From Candidatus Flexicrinis proximus (GTDB lineage Bacteria; Chloroflexota; Anaerolineae; Aggregatilineales; Phototrophicaceae): 64,000 nt of DNA. The notes under the pieces were generated by a model. It worked only from the letters and a program-made list of their open reading frames with translations, had not been told where the DNA came from and did not search any database. The translations under genes were made by a program, and so were the position numbers. Of the stretch, positions 26,816 to 35,892 are shown piece by piece. Each line of letters begins with the position of its first letter. Position 1 is the first letter of the stretch. The DNA lies in assembly GCA_016712885.1 (NCBI GenBank), contig JADJQF010000002.1, positions 372,001 to 436,000 of the forward strand, given 5' to 3'.

Positions 26816-27526
26816 TTAATCGGCGATCGCGACAAATTCGATCTTGAGATCGACTTCGTCGGTAACGTTGGCAACCGATGGTACGTTGGGTATCACGAGT
26901 TCATAGTCACTGCGCGTCACCTGCGTAATCGCGATGCCTTCAAGCCGGGTTTCCGACACGACTGTAACCGTGACTTCCCACACCACTTCGCGCGTGATCT
27001 CGCGGATGGGCAAGTTTCCCGTCAGCGAAAAGGTGAAGGTGTCGCCGACTGCGACGGCTTCGGGTAACCTAGCGACGGCGGTCGGTGTAAAGGTCGTGAA
27101 TTCATACCGATCCTGGTTCGACTCGAGGATCTGGTCACGAATGGCACGGTTGCGGAACTCGTTGTTGGTGGCCAGCGTGCGCAGATTGATTTCGATCGGG
27201 CCAACCATCGATCTGGTGGGATCATCGAAGTTGACGGCGATATTGCCAGTCACCTGATTCGACGTCCCAATGACCGTGGTTCGCGCTCCCATCAGGTCTT
27301 CTTCCAGCTTGAAGCTGATTTCAGACTCCTCGGGGAGGATGGTGAATGTCCGCGTGGCAGACGTGTCTTCAGCACCCGGAGCGATAGGAGCTGCCTCTAC
27401 GTCGCGGGTCGCTTCACCACTTCCGCCGACGAAATAGACGTAACCGAGGACAGCACCCAGGCCGCCCACAGCGAGCGCAGCAAGGACACTTACGATAAAT
27501 ACAGGGAGTGAGACTGATCGCTTCAT
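26816..27526 (-). CDS. YceI-family exported protein
   Basis: The 236-residue protein begins with a basic/hydrophobic anchor (about 8-30) and continues with a YceI-type lipocalin-like domain (about 58-236). It has FTILPEESEISFKLEEDL, then NFDDPTRSMVGPIEINLRTL, the diagnostic NNEFRNRAIRDQILES, and YEFTTFTP. Such domains bind polyisoprenoids or amphiphiles in other species. It lies 27 bp downstream of the ScyD-like gene on the same strand, so the two are probably co-transcribed. Confidence 0.85.
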   Translation of the reverse strand: MKRSVSLPVFIVSVLAALAVGGLGAVLGYVYFVGGSGEATRDVEAAPIAPGAEDTSATRTFTILPEESEISFKLEEDLMGARTTVIGTSNQVTGNIAVNFDDPTRSMVGPIEINLRTLATNNEFRNRAIRDQILESNQDRYEFTTFTPTAVARLPEAVAVGDTFTFSLTGNLPIREITREVVWEVTVTVVSETRLEGIAITQVTRSDYELVIPNVPSVANVTDEVDLKIEFVAIAD

Positions 27527-27553
27527 AGGATCCTCAACTTAGATTCAGAGTGA

Positions 27554-28648
27554 TTACTGCGTAACTTCAGGGGTCTCGACAGGCACAACTTCAGGCGTGG
27601 CGGCCGGCACGGGAGCGACGGCAACAGCGACGGCTTCCGCGGACCCTACGCGACCCAGACCCGGCGCCTGACCGAAGTTTGTGTCAAATGCGACCATCCA
27701 GATCCCATCGGGAGACAGAGTCAAGCCAAACGGGAAGTTGATGTTCTCAAGCACCGGCAGCGGTCCGACCTCGGTGACGGTCACGATACTGCCGCTGGAT
27801 GGCTCGAAACCTGCAGTGCCATACTGACCATACTGGACGGCGTACAGACCGTCAGCGGCCAATGCCAGGTCGACAATTGCAGTAAACCCTTCGAATGTCG
27901 CTTTGAGCGCGCCATCCGCACCTCGCTGCTCAACACGGGCGGAACCTGCGGTATGTGGGAACCCACTCAAGAAGCCAATCCAGACATCCCCGTTTGCGTC
28001 AACTTCAACGGCGGTGGGAACAGGATTATCGGTCCACACGGCAAAAACACTAAGTTCGGCCGCATCAGGCAAAATCTGCCAAACCGTATTGGCGCCGGCG
28101 TCGGCGACGTAGATCGTTCCGTCCAAGCCGACCGCCAAATCCATCGGATTGCTGTCGATGATTTCGCCGTCCGGGTTCTGTGCCGTTTCTGCTGCAAGGG
28201 AGTCGTAACTCGCGACCTGTTCAAGCGTCTCGGCGTTCCACTCGTATACGCCTCGCGCCAGTCCGCCGGTAGCCTCGCCGCCGCCGTTACCGACAGCCAT
28301 CCATAACGAACCCTCAACAGGCAGAACTGCGTTTACGCCGACAATCTCGTTGAATCCCCAGTTCATGCTCGGAAGATCAGTCAATAGCGCTTCCTGTACG
28401 CCATCAAGTGTGACAACTGTGACGCGCGAGGACAGCCCTGCTTTTCCTTCACCCAGAGGACTTGGCGTATCGATATCACCGCCGCTCCCCGCCTCGGCAA
28501 TCCACAAGGTGCCGTCAGCGCCATAAGCGATATGACGCGGCGAAAGCAGGCCGGCGGCAACAATACCGTCGTCCTGAGCTGCACTGCCCATACCTAACGT
28601 GAGTGCGCCCAATGCTACCGCGCCGACTAAACCACGCAACCGATTCAT
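27554..28648 (-). CDS. ScyD/ScyE-like secreted beta-propeller protein
   Basis: A signal peptide (to about residue 24, GSAAQ) is followed by an NHL/SMP30-like beta propeller. Repeated blades read GLLSPRHIAYGADGTLWIAEAG, SNPMDLAVGLDGTIYVADAG and ENINFPFGLTLSPDGIWMV. This opening and length match ScyD/ScyE family proteins, first described in scytonemin clusters but widespread as uncharacterised exported propellers. The C-terminus is an Ala/Val/Pro/Thr tail. No pigment genes are near. It is the first gene of a probable operon with the YceI gene. Confidence 0.78.
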   Translation of the reverse strand: MNRLRGLVGAVALGALTLGMGSAAQDDGIVAAGLLSPRHIAYGADGTLWIAEAGSGGDIDTPSPLGEGKAGLSSRVTVVTLDGVQEALLTDLPSMNWGFNEIVGVNAVLPVEGSLWMAVGNGGGEATGGLARGVYEWNAETLEQVASYDSLAAETAQNPDGEIIDSNPMDLAVGLDGTIYVADAGANTVWQILPDAAELSVFAVWTDNPVPTAVEVDANGDVWIGFLSGFPHTAGSARVEQRGADGALKATFEGFTAIVDLALAADGLYAVQYGQYGTAGFEPSSGSIVTVTEVGPLPVLENINFPFGLTLSPDGIWMVAFDTNFGQAPGLGRVGSAEAVAVAVAPVPAATPEVVPVETPEVTQ

Positions 28649-28701
28649 AAATCAACACTCCCCTGATACTATGCGAATCAGGCCGAAGCCCATTTTCCTA
28701 G

Positions 28702-28729
28702 CTTATAGATATTCGTTATGGATGTGCAA
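28702..28729 (-). promoter_or_regulatory. Candidate sigma-70-type promoter of the ScyD-like/YceI unit
   Basis: On the minus strand TTGCAC (28729-28724) and TATAAG (28707-28702) are separated by 16 bases, and a GGGGAG ribosome-binding site precedes the ATG at 28648. Placement gives a leader of about 45 nt. Confidence 0.4.
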
Positions 28730-28760
28730 TCCGTGCATAAATGTAAGATGAGAGCCTTAG

Positions 28761-30530
28761 TTATGCCGGAGTTTCCGCCTCAACGGTCCGCTTCAGGGTG
28801 ATGGTTCGATCTTCCAGCCGCTGGAATACTTCGTGCTGCGCCTTGCTCTGCGCAGCCAGCGCCTCAAGCCGGCTGAAAATCGGCGTGAGGACCTGCATTC
28901 CGTAGTGGGAGAGCCGCGACCGCTCACGACCGGTCAGATCATCGAGTGCACGATGGTAAGTCCCCATGAGTTTGTCGACATGGGCATTAAAGTCAGCTTT
29001 GGTTTCGTTGGCCACGCGGCGAAGGTATCGGATCAAGCCGACACCGCCGATCGCTGCTAGCGGCGCGCCAAAGACCAGCGCAGGAAGTGCAAGTGGGGCG
29101 GCGACTATGCCAATTACAGGACCAGCAGGTGCCAGGGCCAGGAGAATCAGGAGTAAGCCACCGGAGGCATAGAGGAAGTTGTAGCGGAGGCCGCTCATAT
29201 TGCCCTCAAATACCGTATGCAGTTCACTGGCAAGTTCGCCGCTTTGATACGAGCGCAATTCAGTCTCAGCGATGCGGATCGCTTCGTCTAAGCCTTCACG
29301 CTGCTGTGCGTAAGCCGTGGCATCCAGCCCCCCTACCTCAGTTTCGAGAACATCCTTCAGCCGATTCAGGCGTTCGATGACGCCGCGCCAGTAGACACGG
29401 CTGTTGTCGACCAGCGCATTGACGTAATTCGTGGCAGCTTCGCTGATGTCCCTTGGCGCGCGGCCGATGACCTGTTCCAGGAAGTCGGCCTGAAGTTTCT
29501 CTTTACTCGGCCCCCGGCTGAGGATTCGGACACTAAGGTTAGTGTCGATAAAGGCCGTTCCACGCTGGCGCAGAATCTCAAAGACGCCATCAATCTCCGC
29601 ACGAGCCGCTTTTAGCGGGTCGGCCAAGGTGACCGACTGCTGTTCCAGCTCAAGGCGGATGGTCTTGGCACGGGTGCTGTCGGCGCTAACGGTGTCGTAG
29701 CGCTCCGCAAGTTGATTTTCATACAGACGGACGATTTGAAGGGCAGTATTCAGTTGGGCGAGAAGCTTCTGTTGTGCAGGCGGTGTCTGTGCAAAGACGC
29801 CTCTCAAATGAGCCTTAACTGCACCGATTCCACCATCACCGCCGTTGAGCGCCTCTTTCGCGCTGACCATGAAGATCAGCGGCGAGAGATCGAGAGCCTG
29901 TTTTACCTGCTGCTCGACGAATCGGCGGACAGTTTCGCGCTCATTGAGCTCCAGCAGGTCAATCTGGTTAACAACCAGGATGATCTTCTTGCCGTAGTGT
30001 TTGGCAAGGTCGAGATAGATGCGTTCAGCATCGGCGAGGGCACGCTTGGCGTTGACGACGAATATCACCAGGTCGCTGCGGTGCAGAAAGCCCTTAGCTG
30101 TCGTCTCATGGCGCTGGAAGACCGAGCCAGTCCCCGGTGTGTCGACGAGCGCAACGCCCGGCGCACCGGTATTCGGGTGGGCCCATTCACGCGTGCTGGA
30201 GTTCTCTCGCAAAGTGGGAACACGGATCGCCTGCGAGCTATACCGGACCAGTTCAATGCCTTCTGTGGTCGGAGTAACGCCCATCGGCAGCAGCGGCTCG
30301 CCCAGCAGTGCGTTGATGAAGGTTGATTTGCCGGCATTGAACTCGCCAATAATCGCAACGAGGAAGAATGCTTCTCGCAGATCGGCGGCCATATCCTGAA
30401 GCCGGCCACGGTCTTCCTTCGCAGGCTCGCCGACTTCGCCCAAGGACGCGGCGATATCCGTCAGGAGGTGAACCGTCTGCTCGCGAAGTGTTTCCAGTGC
30501 TCCGGTAGCCGGAGCAGTCCCTAGCATCAT
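28761..30530 (-). CDS. Bacterial dynamin-like GTPase (second of a pair)
   Basis: The 589-residue protein has a GTPase domain with P-loop GEFNAGKS at 62-69, a switch Thr in GVTPTTE, DTPGTGS as G3 and NQIDL as G4. A long helical stalk follows. It is interrupted near 455-505 by two closely spaced hydrophobic segments (YASGGLLLILLALAPAG and a following Gly/Ala/Leu-rich one), which could act as a membrane paddle or hairpin. This is the bacterial dynamin-like layout. It lies 3 bp behind the neighbouring dynamin-like gene, with which it may form a hetero-oligomer that remodels or protects membranes. Confidence 0.85.
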   Translation of the reverse strand: MMLGTAPATGALETLREQTVHLLTDIAASLGEVGEPAKEDRGRLQDMAADLREAFFLVAIIGEFNAGKSTFINALLGEPLLPMGVTPTTEGIELVRYSSQAIRVPTLRENSSTREWAHPNTGAPGVALVDTPGTGSVFQRHETTAKGFLHRSDLVIFVVNAKRALADAERIYLDLAKHYGKKIILVVNQIDLLELNERETVRRFVEQQVKQALDLSPLIFMVSAKEALNGGDGGIGAVKAHLRGVFAQTPPAQQKLLAQLNTALQIVRLYENQLAERYDTVSADSTRAKTIRLELEQQSVTLADPLKAARAEIDGVFEILRQRGTAFIDTNLSVRILSRGPSKEKLQADFLEQVIGRAPRDISEAATNYVNALVDNSRVYWRGVIERLNRLKDVLETEVGGLDATAYAQQREGLDEAIRIAETELRSYQSGELASELHTVFEGNMSGLRYNFLYASGGLLLILLALAPAGPVIGIVAAPLALPALVFGAPLAAIGGVGLIRYLRRVANETKADFNAHVDKLMGTYHRALDDLTGRERSRLSHYGMQVLTPIFSRLEALAAQSKAQHEVFQRLEDRTITLKRTVEAETPA

Positions 30531-30533
30531 GGT

Positions 30534-32381
30534 CTATCCTCGCATTCCAAAGAGGCCGCTCTTGCGACCCAGTCTATTCACGTCCTGTTCGAGCCGGTTG
30601 AGTTCAGATTCGATGGAATGCAGTCGCTGCAGCTGCTGGTTCTGCATCTCGACCTGCGCCTCGACGAGGCGGGTCAGTGGCGCTACTGCGTCCCGGCGCA
30701 AACGCATCGAGTACTCAATCTGCTGATCTGCGGCTTTACCTAACGCCTCGGTATAACGCGATTGCAGCGCGTATAAATTCGACTTGAAGTTACGCGCCAG
30801 CACACGTCCGACTACGGGCATGATTATCAGGCCCAACATTGCGAGAGTCAGCAGAACAACCAGCAGTAGCAATCCCGTCTGACTGCTTTCGGATGCCATG
30901 CCGCTGGCCAGGACCGCCACGCCAAACACGATAATCAGAAGTTCCCACAGGGCGAGGTAGATCACGGCAGTCCGTGAGGCCTGTACGAAGCGTTCAGATT
31001 CCAGTTTACGGGCCGCCTCTTCAATATCTGTCAGTGACGGCCGCACCTCCTGAAGGGAACGCCGCTCATAGACGACCGGAGCCTGAGGCGCGCCGATCAC
31101 CTTTTGACGGATTCCGTCTGGAAGGCCGCCAATTTCCCTGGTGGTATAGCCGACAAGCTGATCAAGATCCTGCAGATCGCGACCTTCAAGGCGCGGTGCA
31201 AGCTTGTCGATCACGGCCGGGAGTTCATCGAGAGGTTCGAATACCTTGTAATTCTGGAAGGACGCGAGGATGTAATTTGGCGTCTTTCCCCGGCGGAAAA
31301 GTCGGGCAAGGCCGATGATCTCGAACACTCCGCGCCAAAACGCACCCAGTACACGGCTGAGCTGAAAGATATCGCGAATCGCGACTTCAGCACGTTTGCC
31401 GACTTCGGCGAATTTTCCCTCGGCTTCCTGCGAGATTGCACGGACGGCCTGGCGCTGGTCCCGTTCCTGGGCAGTGATCTGGGCGCGAACGTTATCGGCG
31501 ATCGCCTGAGATTGGTCAAGGGCCGTCTGGTTATTCTTGAGCCGCGCTACGGCATGGGCGGCGGTCGTCTCGGCAATTTGCAGAGGCGTAAGGAGTTTCT
31601 GCCGCAGCCGTTCGGCGTCATCCAATTGACTGTCAACGTAGGCTTCGATTTGATTCAGTCCGCTTGCCGTCCATCCGTCAGAATCGTCGGCAGTCTGTGC
31701 GGCGAGCCCCAGCTTCGCCGAAACCAGCCAGACAGGGACAGCATGTCCAAGAACGGCCTGGCTTTGTTCCGCAACGTATTTTCGAACCGTATCGGACTCG
31801 GTCGGCGTGAGGAGGTCGGCCTGGTTGACGAGCAGGATGATTTTCTTGCCGTAGTCACGAAGAGTCTGGAGCGACTGCATACTGCCCGCGCTCATCGCCT
31901 GAGTCGCCAGCATGACATAGAAGACAGCATCGGCACGGTGCAGGAATTTGCGGGTAATCGATTCGTGGGTCTGAAAGACCGATTCAAGACCTGGAGTGTC
32001 GACCAGGCTGACCTTTTGCAGAATGGGCGCCGGATACATCAGCGTATCGGTATCGCCTGCGACAATCCTCTGGGCCTGTTCAGAATAGCGGAGGATGCTG
32101 ATACGATCGGTGGTTGGGACGGGGCCAACCGGGAGAATGTCGCCGGACCCTAACAACGCGTTGATCAGGCTGCTCTTGCCGGAATTGAAGGCCCCCACAA
32201 AGACCATCAGGTATGGATTGTCGGCGTGGAAGAGCGCATCACGGGCTTGTGCCGCGTTGTCGGGGTTTAGGCCGTCGATCTTCGGAAGGACTTCCAGAAG
32301 GTCAGTCAACACCGAAAATTCGCGTCGCCGCAGACCATCATAATCACGGGCCAAGCGACTTTCTAACGCCTGTTCGGCCAA
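30534..32381 (-). CDS. Bacterial dynamin-like GTPase (first of a pair)
   Basis: The 615-residue product has GAFNSGKS at 63-70, TTDRIS in the switch I position, DTPGLES as G3 and NQADLL as G4. It is followed by an extended helical stalk and two hydrophobic segments at about 470-530 separated by a short loop. A coiled-coil tail (residues about 560-600, with EMQNQQLQRLHSIESELN) ends the protein. It is clearly homologous to, but diverged from, the gene 3 bp downstream. Tandem dynamin-like genes commonly act together on membranes. No other members of a known defence or division cluster flank it. Confidence 0.85.
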   Translation of the reverse strand: MAEQALESRLARDYDGLRRREFSVLTDLLEVLPKIDGLNPDNAAQARDALFHADNPYLMVFVGAFNSGKSSLINALLGSGDILPVGPVPTTDRISILRYSEQAQRIVAGDTDTLMYPAPILQKVSLVDTPGLESVFQTHESITRKFLHRADAVFYVMLATQAMSAGSMQSLQTLRDYGKKIILLVNQADLLTPTESDTVRKYVAEQSQAVLGHAVPVWLVSAKLGLAAQTADDSDGWTASGLNQIEAYVDSQLDDAERLRQKLLTPLQIAETTAAHAVARLKNNQTALDQSQAIADNVRAQITAQERDQRQAVRAISQEAEGKFAEVGKRAEVAIRDIFQLSRVLGAFWRGVFEIIGLARLFRRGKTPNYILASFQNYKVFEPLDELPAVIDKLAPRLEGRDLQDLDQLVGYTTREIGGLPDGIRQKVIGAPQAPVVYERRSLQEVRPSLTDIEEAARKLESERFVQASRTAVIYLALWELLIIVFGVAVLASGMASESSQTGLLLLVVLLTLAMLGLIIMPVVGRVLARNFKSNLYALQSRYTEALGKAADQQIEYSMRLRRDAVAPLTRLVEAQVEMQNQQLQRLHSIESELNRLEQDVNRLGRKSGLFGMRG

Positions 32382-32403
32382 TGGACACTCCCTTTCATGG
32401 TCA

Positions 32404-32427
32404 AGTTTGTGGCGTCAAGCACAAACT
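32404..32427 (-). promoter_or_regulatory. Inverted repeat upstream of the dynamin-like pair
   Basis: AGTTTGTG (32404-32411) and CACAAACT (32420-32427) form a perfect 8-bp inverted repeat 23 bp before the dynamin start. Upstream on the minus strand, TTGTAT, 17 bases and TATGCT could be a promoter, which would put the repeat close to or just downstream of the transcription start. It may be an operator or an mRNA hairpin. Confidence 0.35.
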
Positions 32428-32546
32428 CAGCATAATCCCCGCAGTTTAAGGATACAAGAGGTTCTTTGGTAGCAGGTGAGTTGCAGCTTGCCGCAGGCAA
32501 GTGGCAGGCTACAATCCACGGGAAAATGCTCAGGTATGGGGGGAAT

Positions 32547-33776
32547 ATGCTGAACGACTCGATTCGCTATATCGCGGGACGCTTAAAGATCGACGAGGTC
32601 GACTTGTCGGACCTTGCTCGGGAAACCCCAACCTATGTCTACAGCCTGAAACGGGCCGTGGGCAATTACCGCAGTATACGCGATGCGTTCGCAGACCTGG
32701 ATGCACATATCCATTACAGCGCCAAGGCAAACGCCAACCTGTCGATCCTGCAGGCGCTGATCAGCGAGGGAGCGGGGATTGACGCAGTGAGCGCCGGCGA
32801 AGCCTACCGCGCACTGCAGGCGGGGTGCGAACCTGAAAAGGTGGTCTTCGCCGGCGTGGGAAAACGCCCGGACGAGCTGCGGTGGGCGGTCGAAAAAGGA
32901 ATCGGATGGTTCAATGTCGAGAACGTGCGGGAACTTGAGCGACTGAACGACATCGGGCGGGAGATGGGAAAGCGAACGCGCGTCGCGCTGAGGCTGAACC
33001 CCGACGTCACAGCGAACACACACCCGTATATTGCGACCGGTCATGGCGGCGCGAAGTTTGGCCTCACGGCGGACGTTGTGGGGGAAATACTCAGGCGGCA
33101 GTCCGATTTTCCGGCTGTGGATTTCGCCGGAATTCACATCCACATCGGCAGCCAACTCGGCGATACGGTGGCCACGCATACCGCAGTCAACACAGCATTG
33201 CATCTGATTTCCCCGTATCGGCACATTCGCACGGTGAACATCGGCGGCGGGCTTCCAGTCGCCTACGAGGAGGGGAAAAACCTTCCGACCCCGCGGGAAT
33301 TTGCGGAGACGCTGTACCCGCTGCTCAAGGACTACAGCATTATCCTCGAACCAGGACGGTCGATCATTGCGGACGCAGGCGTACTGCTTACGGAAGTACT
33401 CTATGTGAAGCGACAAGCGGGCCAGCGCATTATCATTGTCGATGCCAGCATGACGGAGTTGATTCGCCCGGCGCTCTATCAGGCCCGGCATGCGATCGTG
33501 CCGCTGGCGCAGCCATCGGGTGAACTAGCTCCTGCCGAAGTGGTGGGACCCGTGTGCGAATCCTCTGACACGCTGGGACACGCTGTCCCACTCCCGGATG
33601 TTAAGTCCGGAGATAAGTTGGCGATCCTTACGGCGGGCGCATATGGGATGGTGATGGCCAGCAACTACAACGCCCGCCCGCGCCCAGCCGAGATCGCCGT
33701 CCTGCAAGATGGGATGTCACAAAAGGTCGCAAGGCGCCGAGAAACCTTGGAAGATCTGGTGAGGCTGGAGCAGTAA
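32547..33776 (+). CDS. lysA: Diaminopimelate decarboxylase
   Basis: The frame extends upstream, but the ATG at 32547 gives MLNDSIRYIAGRLKIDEVDL, the normal N-terminus, behind a GGGGGG tract; an ATG at 32526 is the alternative. The 409-residue PLP enzyme has Lys60 in HYSAKAN for the Schiff base, the HIHIGSQL motif, NIGGGLPVAYEE for phosphate binding, EPGRSI and the second-subunit C-E-S-S-D-T-L-G motif. It decarboxylates meso-diaminopimelate to lysine. It is a single-gene unit closed by a strong terminator. Confidence 0.92.
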   Translation: MLNDSIRYIAGRLKIDEVDLSDLARETPTYVYSLKRAVGNYRSIRDAFADLDAHIHYSAKANANLSILQALISEGAGIDAVSAGEAYRALQAGCEPEKVVFAGVGKRPDELRWAVEKGIGWFNVENVRELERLNDIGREMGKRTRVALRLNPDVTANTHPYIATGHGGAKFGLTADVVGEILRRQSDFPAVDFAGIHIHIGSQLGDTVATHTAVNTALHLISPYRHIRTVNIGGGLPVAYEEGKNLPTPREFAETLYPLLKDYSIILEPGRSIIADAGVLLTEVLYVKRQAGQRIIIVDASMTELIRPALYQARHAIVPLAQPSGELAPAEVVGPVCESSDTLGHAVPLPDVKSGDKLAILTAGAYGMVMASNYNARPRPAEIAVLQDGMSQKVARRRETLEDLVRLEQ

Positions 33777-33781
33777 AACAG

Positions 33782-33808
33782 AAAGACCGCGAGTTCGCGG
33801 TCTTTTTT
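33782..33808 (+). terminator. Rho-independent terminator of lysA
   Basis: AAAGACCGCG pairs perfectly with CGCGGTCTTT around AGTT and runs into six T residues. On the minus strand it also lies directly after the tRNA genes and has A-rich/T-rich symmetry, so it could terminate them too. Confidence 0.92.
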
Positions 33809-33810
33809 GT

Positions 33811-33884
<74 letters not shown>

Positions 33885-33916
33885 GAAAGAAGCCCAACAT
33901 AAGTTGAGCTTCAGAG

Positions 33917-33988
33917 TTGCGGGAGAGGGATTCGAACCCACGACCTTCAGGTTATGAGCCTGACGAGCTGCCTCTGCTCTATCCCGCG
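33917..33988 (-). tRNA. Initiator tRNA-fMet (CAU)
   Basis: The minus strand reads CGCGGGA...TCCCGCA with the C1-A72 mismatch that marks bacterial initiators, and the anticodon stem starts with the three G-C pairs expected in part (TCAGG-CTCATAA-CCTGA). The T loop is TTCGAAT and the discriminator is A. The D loop is seven bases (AGAGGCA), two shorter than in E. coli. The T stem GTGGG/CCCTC has a U50-U64 mismatch. It lies 32 bp upstream of the other CAU tRNA and probably shares its transcript. Confidence 0.93.
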
Positions 33989-34098
33989 AGAAACATAATA
34001 GTACCGAGATAGGCCGATGTCAACCGTGAATTTTCGCACAAATGTTGGAAGTGTATCAGAACGGCCAGACACTACGCGTGTGCGGCCATTCCGAGCCG

Positions 34099-35352
34099 TT
34101 AGGATTGAACGACGAGTCGGACGAACTTGCGTTTGCCAACCTGCAGGACAGCTGGAAGCATGTCGGCCGATACTGTAGCATGCAGGTCTGTCACGGGAGC
34201 GTCGTTGAGGCGAATCCCGCCCTGTTCGATCAGGCGGGTTGCTTCTTTGCCACTTGCGACCATCTTGAGCCGCACGAGCACACTGACGACGCGCTCGTTG
34301 ATCATCACGGGAGCCTCATCGATATCCGTCGGCACACCCGAGCCACTCTTGTTGCGGAAGACTTCGTCCCAGCGTTTCTGCGCGGCGTCTGCATCGGACG
34401 GACTGTGGTAAATCGCGACGATTTCGCGGGCAAGGCGCATTTTCGCCTCGTTGGGATGCACGGAGCCATCCTTCAGGCCGACTTCGAGTTCGATCACCAG
34501 CGAGGGCGCCCAACCCAAAATCAGTTTGTAGAACACTGGCATTGCCTTGTCCGGCAAGCTCATGACTTTACCGTACATATCCCATGGCTCACCCATCAGC
34601 GGAATGTGGTTGCCCTGGGACTTGCTCATCTTCATGGCGCCGTCGGTGCCGGGAAGCGATTCGCCCATGATAATTGCGATCTGCGGCTTCTGCCCCAAAC
34701 CCTGCTGGAGTTTGCGCCCGGCGACGACGATATTAAACAGCTGATCCTGTCCGCCGACTTGAACGTCTGCTTCCTGCGCGACAGCATCATAGGCCTGCAT
34801 CAGCGCATAGAAGAACTCGTGCAGGTAGATGGGCAAGCCCTCGCTGATTCGATTGGCGAAGTTTTCGCGTACGAGGAACTGCTGTACGGTGAAGTTGCTT
34901 GCCAGGCGGATGATATCCGCAAAATCAAGCGTCGAGAGCCATTCGTCGTTATAGCGCACCCGTGTGAGCGCCGGGTCGAGGATTTTGAAGGCCTGCTGGG
35001 CATAGGTCTGCGCGTTCTCGCGAACTTCGTCCGGCGTGAGCTGGTTACGCGCCTTGTCTTTGTCGGAAGGATCACCGATCAGGCTGGTAAAGGTGCCGAT
35101 CAGGAAGGTGACATCATGTCCGAATTCCTGAAACTGGCGCAGCTTACGCATGGTGATGGTGTGTCCGAGATGAAGGTCGGGTTTGCGCGGATCATATCCA
35201 CAATAGACCCGGAGCGGACGGCCTGCTGCGTGCGCTTCGACTAACCGCTCGCGTAGTTCGCGGGTCATCGTGACTTTCGTTTCCGGGTCGCCATATTCGG
35301 CGCCGGACATCAATATCTCAACCTGCTCGTCGATACTTGCAGCGTGGCTCAT
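34099..35352 (-). CDS. tyrS: Tyrosyl-tRNA synthetase
   Basis: The 417-residue class I synthetase has HLGHT at 61-65 (HIGH motif), LIGDPSDKDKAR, the tyrosine-site VGGQDQLFNIVVAG, KMSKS at 241-245 and a C-terminal S4 RNA-binding domain (about 350-417, GGIRLNDAPVTD). It charges tRNA-Tyr. It is transcribed toward the tRNA genes, with 110 bp between its stop and the initiator tRNA, and divergently from alaS across a long structured gap. Confidence 0.95.
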   Translation of the reverse strand: MSHAASIDEQVEILMSGAEYGDPETKVTMTRELRERLVEAHAAGRPLRVYCGYDPRKPDLHLGHTITMRKLRQFQEFGHDVTFLIGTFTSLIGDPSDKDKARNQLTPDEVRENAQTYAQQAFKILDPALTRVRYNDEWLSTLDFADIIRLASNFTVQQFLVRENFANRISEGLPIYLHEFFYALMQAYDAVAQEADVQVGGQDQLFNIVVAGRKLQQGLGQKPQIAIIMGESLPGTDGAMKMSKSQGNHIPLMGEPWDMYGKVMSLPDKAMPVFYKLILGWAPSLVIELEVGLKDGSVHPNEAKMRLAREIVAIYHSPSDADAAQKRWDEVFRNKSGSGVPTDIDEAPVMINERVVSVLVRLKMVASGKEATRLIEQGGIRLNDAPVTDLHATVSADMLPAVLQVGKRKFVRLVVQS

Positions 35353-35892
35353 ACGGCCCTTTCAGAACACACAACGCACACAGGAAACGCCTTAATTATC
35401 GCTGAAGATCGGTCTCAATACCAGCCAACAGGCCTAGAAGTTGGGGGCGCATGTAGTCGAAATCGGCGGGAGACGCGGTCGGAAAGCAGAACAAAAGCGG
35501 ACGAAGGTGGTAGATGTTAGAGTGGGCATGAGCGGCTGCCCACGTGGTAAACGAGGTTCGGCTCCGTGATGACGGGGTTCTGCGGGCGTGACGATTCCCT
35601 CAAGAACAAGGCGGTCGCTCTGGCTTGTGGCGACATGACACTAGCCTTATAATCCGAGAAAGCATTTGCCGAGCGTCCGACACTATGCAGCAGCAGTATC
35701 TTACGGGTAGGGATGAAGCCGGATGGTCGGGATGCCCCGGTCATCGAGCTAGGTAGCGGCTGTTTGAAGCCGCCCCGAGCGCCGATACGCGCGTCCCGTA
35801 TTCCCATAAAATCCTCGAGCGGAAGTCCGCTCTCGCACACCTGACACGACATCTCAGCGCAGATTGCGCCGACTTACAAGGAGCAGCGCCAA
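35353..35892 (+). other. Long gene-free gap: divergent upstream regions of tyrS and alaS
   Basis: Neither strand has a convincing gene here. It holds a hairpin GTGGGCA/TGCCCAC at 35522-35543 followed by GTGGTAAACGAG, a promoter at 35625-35653, and, within the predicted alaS leader, hairpins GCGGCT/AGCCGC (35756-35773), GAGCGG/CCGCTC with an AAGT tetraloop (35817-35832) and a short GCGCA/TGCGC. The leader of about 230 nt is unusually long and structured for this genome. Confidence 0.6.
35625..35653 (+). promoter_or_regulatory. Candidate sigma-70-type promoter of the alaS operon
   Basis: TTGTGG (35625-35630), a 17-base spacer and a perfect TATAAT (35648-35653) place transcription start near 35660, leaving a leader of about 230 nt before the alaS ATG. 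Confidence 0.6.

Noticed and set aside
34042..35244. Long plus-strand frame of 400 codons
   Set aside because: It is a shadow of tyrS on the other strand; its His/Cys/Phe-rich sequence has no domain features.
35522..35600. T-box riboswitch
   Set aside because: Only a GTGGTA-type fragment was found; no recognisable stem I, specifier loop or antiterminator, and a promoter lies downstream of it.
35517..35852. Minus-strand frame of 111 codons between tyrS and alaS
   Set aside because: No ribosome-binding site, unusual composition, no recognised motif, and it overlaps the alaS promoter and structured leader.
35660..35892. RNase P RNA or SRP RNA in the alaS leader
   Set aside because: The RNase P P4 block and the SRP GGAAGCAGC-type loop were looked for on both strands and not found.
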